DNA from: Crocinitomicaceae bacterium
Lineage (GTDB): Bacteria > Bacteroidota > Bacteroidia > Flavobacteriales_D > Crocinitomicaceae
Assembly (NCBI GenBank): GCA_030833265.1
Contig: JAURHO010000066.1
Span: 1 to 8,569 of the forward strand
Reading direction: 5' to 3'
DNA: 8,569 bases
Shown here: in pieces, positions 6,978 through 8,569 of the stretch
Numbering within the stretch: position 1 is the stretch's first letter
How the letters are laid out: each line of letters begins with the position of its first letter
Translations under genes and position numbers: made by a program
The notes under the pieces: generated by a model
The model's database searches: none
Told to the model about the DNA's origin: nothing
What the model saw: the letters and a program-made list of their open reading frames with translations, nothing else

Positions 6978-8438
6978 CTATTTGTTCAATAAATAGGAGC
7001 GTAATTTAGCTAAAATTGCCGAAGCTGCAGTCTCATCTATTGGCTCATACTTAAAGTTTTTTGACTGACGCTTTTCAGCTTTGATATTCTCAATGGCTGT
7101 AAGCACCGCTTTATCTGAGCTGTAAAAAGACAATAAACCATCCTTTTTATCTTGCTCATAAGACAAGACATAGCGCGTATTATCAAAGGTTTGAAGCTCC
7201 CAAATAAGACTCGGATTGCATTGATCTGAGAAGCATTGCACATAACATTGCGTCAGTTCAACCGGCTGATTGATGGCCTGGCCATTGATGCTAATTAAAC
7301 CTACAGTTTGCGCTGCACTGAGAAGCCCTTTGTCGTTCTTTTTCGCAGAGGGTTTGTCACTGCCAAAACTCTCTAGAACGAGACCACTCAGGATAAAAGT
7401 TTGCTGCAGGCCAGCCGGCATTTTTTTGAGTTTCTCTTCATCAAAATCTTTGAAGACTTCTTGCGCTTCTTTGGCATTGGACCAATATGAAAGACTATTT
7501 CTGAGGCCATAGATTGGCTTTTTCATGCCCCACTCCGTTGCATTTTCAGAAGCTTTAAATTGATCGGCCATCGTATTGAGAATGCTGTTATCTAGCGGAA
7601 TTTGCACCTTGGCATTGGCACTGATTCTGGTTTTATTGAGTGTGCGGTCATAGGCTATTTTACCGTAGAGGTCTACTTTAAATTCTCCGGTTTCAATACC
7701 TAAATTGATGGCGCCGAAGCCCGCAAGCTCACAAGTTTCTGCATCGAGTACAAGTAAATTGGACAACGAATCTGTTCGGTCAAGACGCGCTTTGCTTCCT
7801 AACTCAAATTGCTTGCGTGCGACATTATACTGAATGTAGCCCGATGCACTGAAAACACTTGGATCTTGTGGGCCTTCCTTGACCGACAAGAAAGCCGGAT
7901 AAATGCGCAAGCTGTCTTTGCGTTCAGTCTCACGCCAGACAAAACCAACCGCTAAATTTCTGCCGGCAGCATCTTTGGGGTTTTCTAAGATTGGAATTTG
8001 AATTTGCTTGGCAAGAACGGTGTCTTTGAAAGCCATCCAAGATTTATTGTATTGGCAAGGATGCGCCAATTTGGTAGACCCATCTAACATAAGGCCTGGG
8101 TGGCTAGCTTCTACACGTACTTTACCGTAGTAGGCAAATTCTGGACTGAGTTGGAAGCTCGCTTTTTCAGCAACGTTTCCTTCGGCTACGGTCTTGGTTT
8201 GCTCATAGCCTATTTTAGCCATCTGGATGGTCGTTCTGACAGAATCGCGGTCATAGTAAGGATACCAACCATTGCCACTGTAAGCAAAACGGCCATCAAT
8301 ATGGATATTTGCCTGCTCAAAACGATGGAACTTGGTGATGTAATTGGCTAATACTTTGGCATTATTTAAGGAATCCATGGCGGCTGCTTTGCGAATCCTG
8401 ACGCGAGATGAATCCGGGAAAATTCGGGCATCACCGAC
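6978..8438 (-). CDS. C-terminal part of a large conserved Bacteroidota protein of unknown function, 5' truncated at a chimeric junction
   Basis: The frame ends with TAG at 6978-6980 and its first in-frame ATG is at 8378 (466 residues). Coding character continues upstream without a break through VGDARIFPDSSRVRIRKAAA to about 8438, so 8378 is not the true start. The frame finally hits a stop at 8489-8487, inside unrelated sequence. The protein is soluble and beta-rich, with no membrane helix or obvious catalytic motif in this part. Blocks such as DARIFPD, HRFEQANIHIDGRFAYSG, FQLSPEFAYYGKV and the late RYVLSYEQDKKDGLLSFYSSDK match, from memory, the C-terminal third of a roughly 1400-1500-residue protein widespread in Bacteroidota and annotated as hypothetical. 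That match is recollection, not a search. It precedes plsY by 1 bp. Function is unknown; a structural or surface role is only a guess. Confidence 0.75.
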   Translation of the reverse strand, partial: VGDARIFPDSSRVRIRKAAAMDSLNNAKVLANYITKFHRFEQANIHIDGRFAYSGNGWYPYYDRDSVRTTIQMAKIGYEQTKTVAEGNVAEKASFQLSPEFAYYGKVRVEASHPGLMLDGSTKLAHPCQYNKSWMAFKDTVLAKQIQIPILENPKDAAGRNLAVGFVWRETERKDSLRIYPAFLSVKEGPQDPSVFSASGYIQYNVARKQFELGSKARLDRTDSLSNLLVLDAETCELAGFGAINLGIETGEFKVDLYGKIAYDRTLNKTRISANAKVQIPLDNSILNTMADQFKASENATEWGMKKPIYGLRNSLSYWSNAKEAQEVFKDFDEEKLKKMPAGLQQTFILSGLVLESFGSDKPSAKKNDKGLLSAAQTVGLISINGQAINQPVELTQCYVQCFSDQCNPSLIWELQTFDNTRYVLSYEQDKKDGLLSFYSSDKAVLTAIENIKAEKRQSKNFKYEPIDETAASAILAKLRSYLLNK

Positions 8439-8440
8439 CT
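8424..8440. other. Probable chimeric join between Bacteroidota sequence and foreign prpB sequence
   Basis: The minus-strand gene is recognisable up to about 8438 (VGDARIFPD), while the plus strand reads as PrpB from about 8424-8427 (SGITDLNDV). The two coding assignments overlap here on opposite strands by about 12-15 bases, as expected for a false join through a short shared word. GC rises from about 42% (8341-8400) to about 53% (8439-8569), counted by hand. Confidence 0.7.
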
Positions 8441-8569
8441 GAATGACGTTCTGGTCGATGTGCGGCGTATCACCAAGGTCACCAAGTTACCGCTCTTGGT
8501 TGACATTGACACGGGATTCGGTTCGGCTTTTAACATCTCGCGTTCCGTTTCGGAAATGGAACGGGCAGG
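8424..8569 (+). CDS. prpB: Internal fragment of 2-methylisocitrate lyase (PrpB)
   Basis: About 48 residues are readable to the right edge: SGITDLNDVLVDVRRIT, then the active-site strand KLPLLVDIDTGFG, then SAFNISRSVSEMERAG. The VDxDxGFG segment carries the Mg2+/substrate-binding aspartates of the isocitrate lyase/PEP mutase superfamily, and the spacing from DVRRIT to LPLLVD matches PrpB. PrpB cleaves 2-methylisocitrate to pyruvate and succinate in the methylcitrate cycle of propionate breakdown. The first ~60 residues are missing: there is no start codon in place and a frame stop (TGA 8409-8411) lies just upstream, so this is not an intact gene. The wording resembles proteobacterial PrpB more than anything expected in Bacteroidota, and its GC is higher than its neighbours. 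It probably belongs to another genome. Confidence 0.8.

Noticed and set aside
6978..8378. Treating the ATG at 8378 as the real start of the gene upstream of plsY
   Set aside because: The frame stays open and family-like for at least 20 codons upstream (VGDARIFPDSS), so the true N-terminus is lost at the junction.
1..8569. Search for CRISPR arrays, insertion-sequence ends, tRNAs, rRNAs, riboswitches or a defence or secretion cassette
   Set aside because: No regularly spaced repeats, terminal inverted repeats with a transposase, cloverleaf pattern or related genes were seen. Coding density is near complete and the genes are housekeeping or envelope types.

Overview
The window looks like a contig from a member of the Bacteroidota, most likely Flavobacteriales and possibly Crocinitomicaceae/Fluviicola-like. 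This rests on low-to-moderate GC, absence of clear Shine-Dalgarno sequences, and protein types typical of that phylum: a secreted protein with a thioredoxin-like C-terminus, a large TPR/PD40/SPOR envelope protein, and a large beta-rich conserved protein that I recall only from Bacteroidota. The taxonomic call is inference from protein style, since no rRNA is present.

Layout: 1-2247 is a plus-strand run of three tightly coupled genes: the C-terminal three quarters of rsmD (16S rRNA m2G966 methyltransferase, cut by the left edge), coaD (phosphopantetheine adenylyltransferase, ATGA overlap with rsmD), and an exported protein whose thioredoxin-like domain has lost the first cysteine of CxxC. It meets a minus-strand run head-on at about 2250, where a short inverted repeat carries the stop codons of both genes and may act as a bidirectional terminator. 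The minus-strand run reads right to left: the C-terminal part of a large conserved Bacteroidota protein (about 8438-6978), plsY (glycerol-3-phosphate acyltransferase, 1 bp downstream), and a 1353-residue envelope protein (23 bp further on). That last protein combines a signal peptide, TPRs, a PD40-like propeller, a carboxypeptidase-regulatory-like domain, a long Gln/Glu-rich coiled coil, tandem SPOR domains and a Cys-x-x-Cys-bearing C-terminus.

The right end is anomalous. From about 8424 to 8569 the plus strand encodes an internal piece of 2-methylisocitrate lyase (PrpB), with no start and an in-frame stop just upstream, at visibly higher GC. The minus-strand gene remains recognisably coding up to about 8438, so two genes lacking their N-termini are joined head to head across roughly 15 bases. 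I read this as an assembly or amplification chimera with foreign sequence, or much less likely a real rearrangement.

The genes are mainly housekeeping and envelope functions: rRNA modification, CoA synthesis, phospholipid synthesis and peptidoglycan-associated structure. I see no defence system, mobile element, CRISPR array, tRNA or rRNA. The items most worth following are the domain architecture of the 1353-residue protein, the NxxC thioredoxin-like protein, and the chimeric right end.
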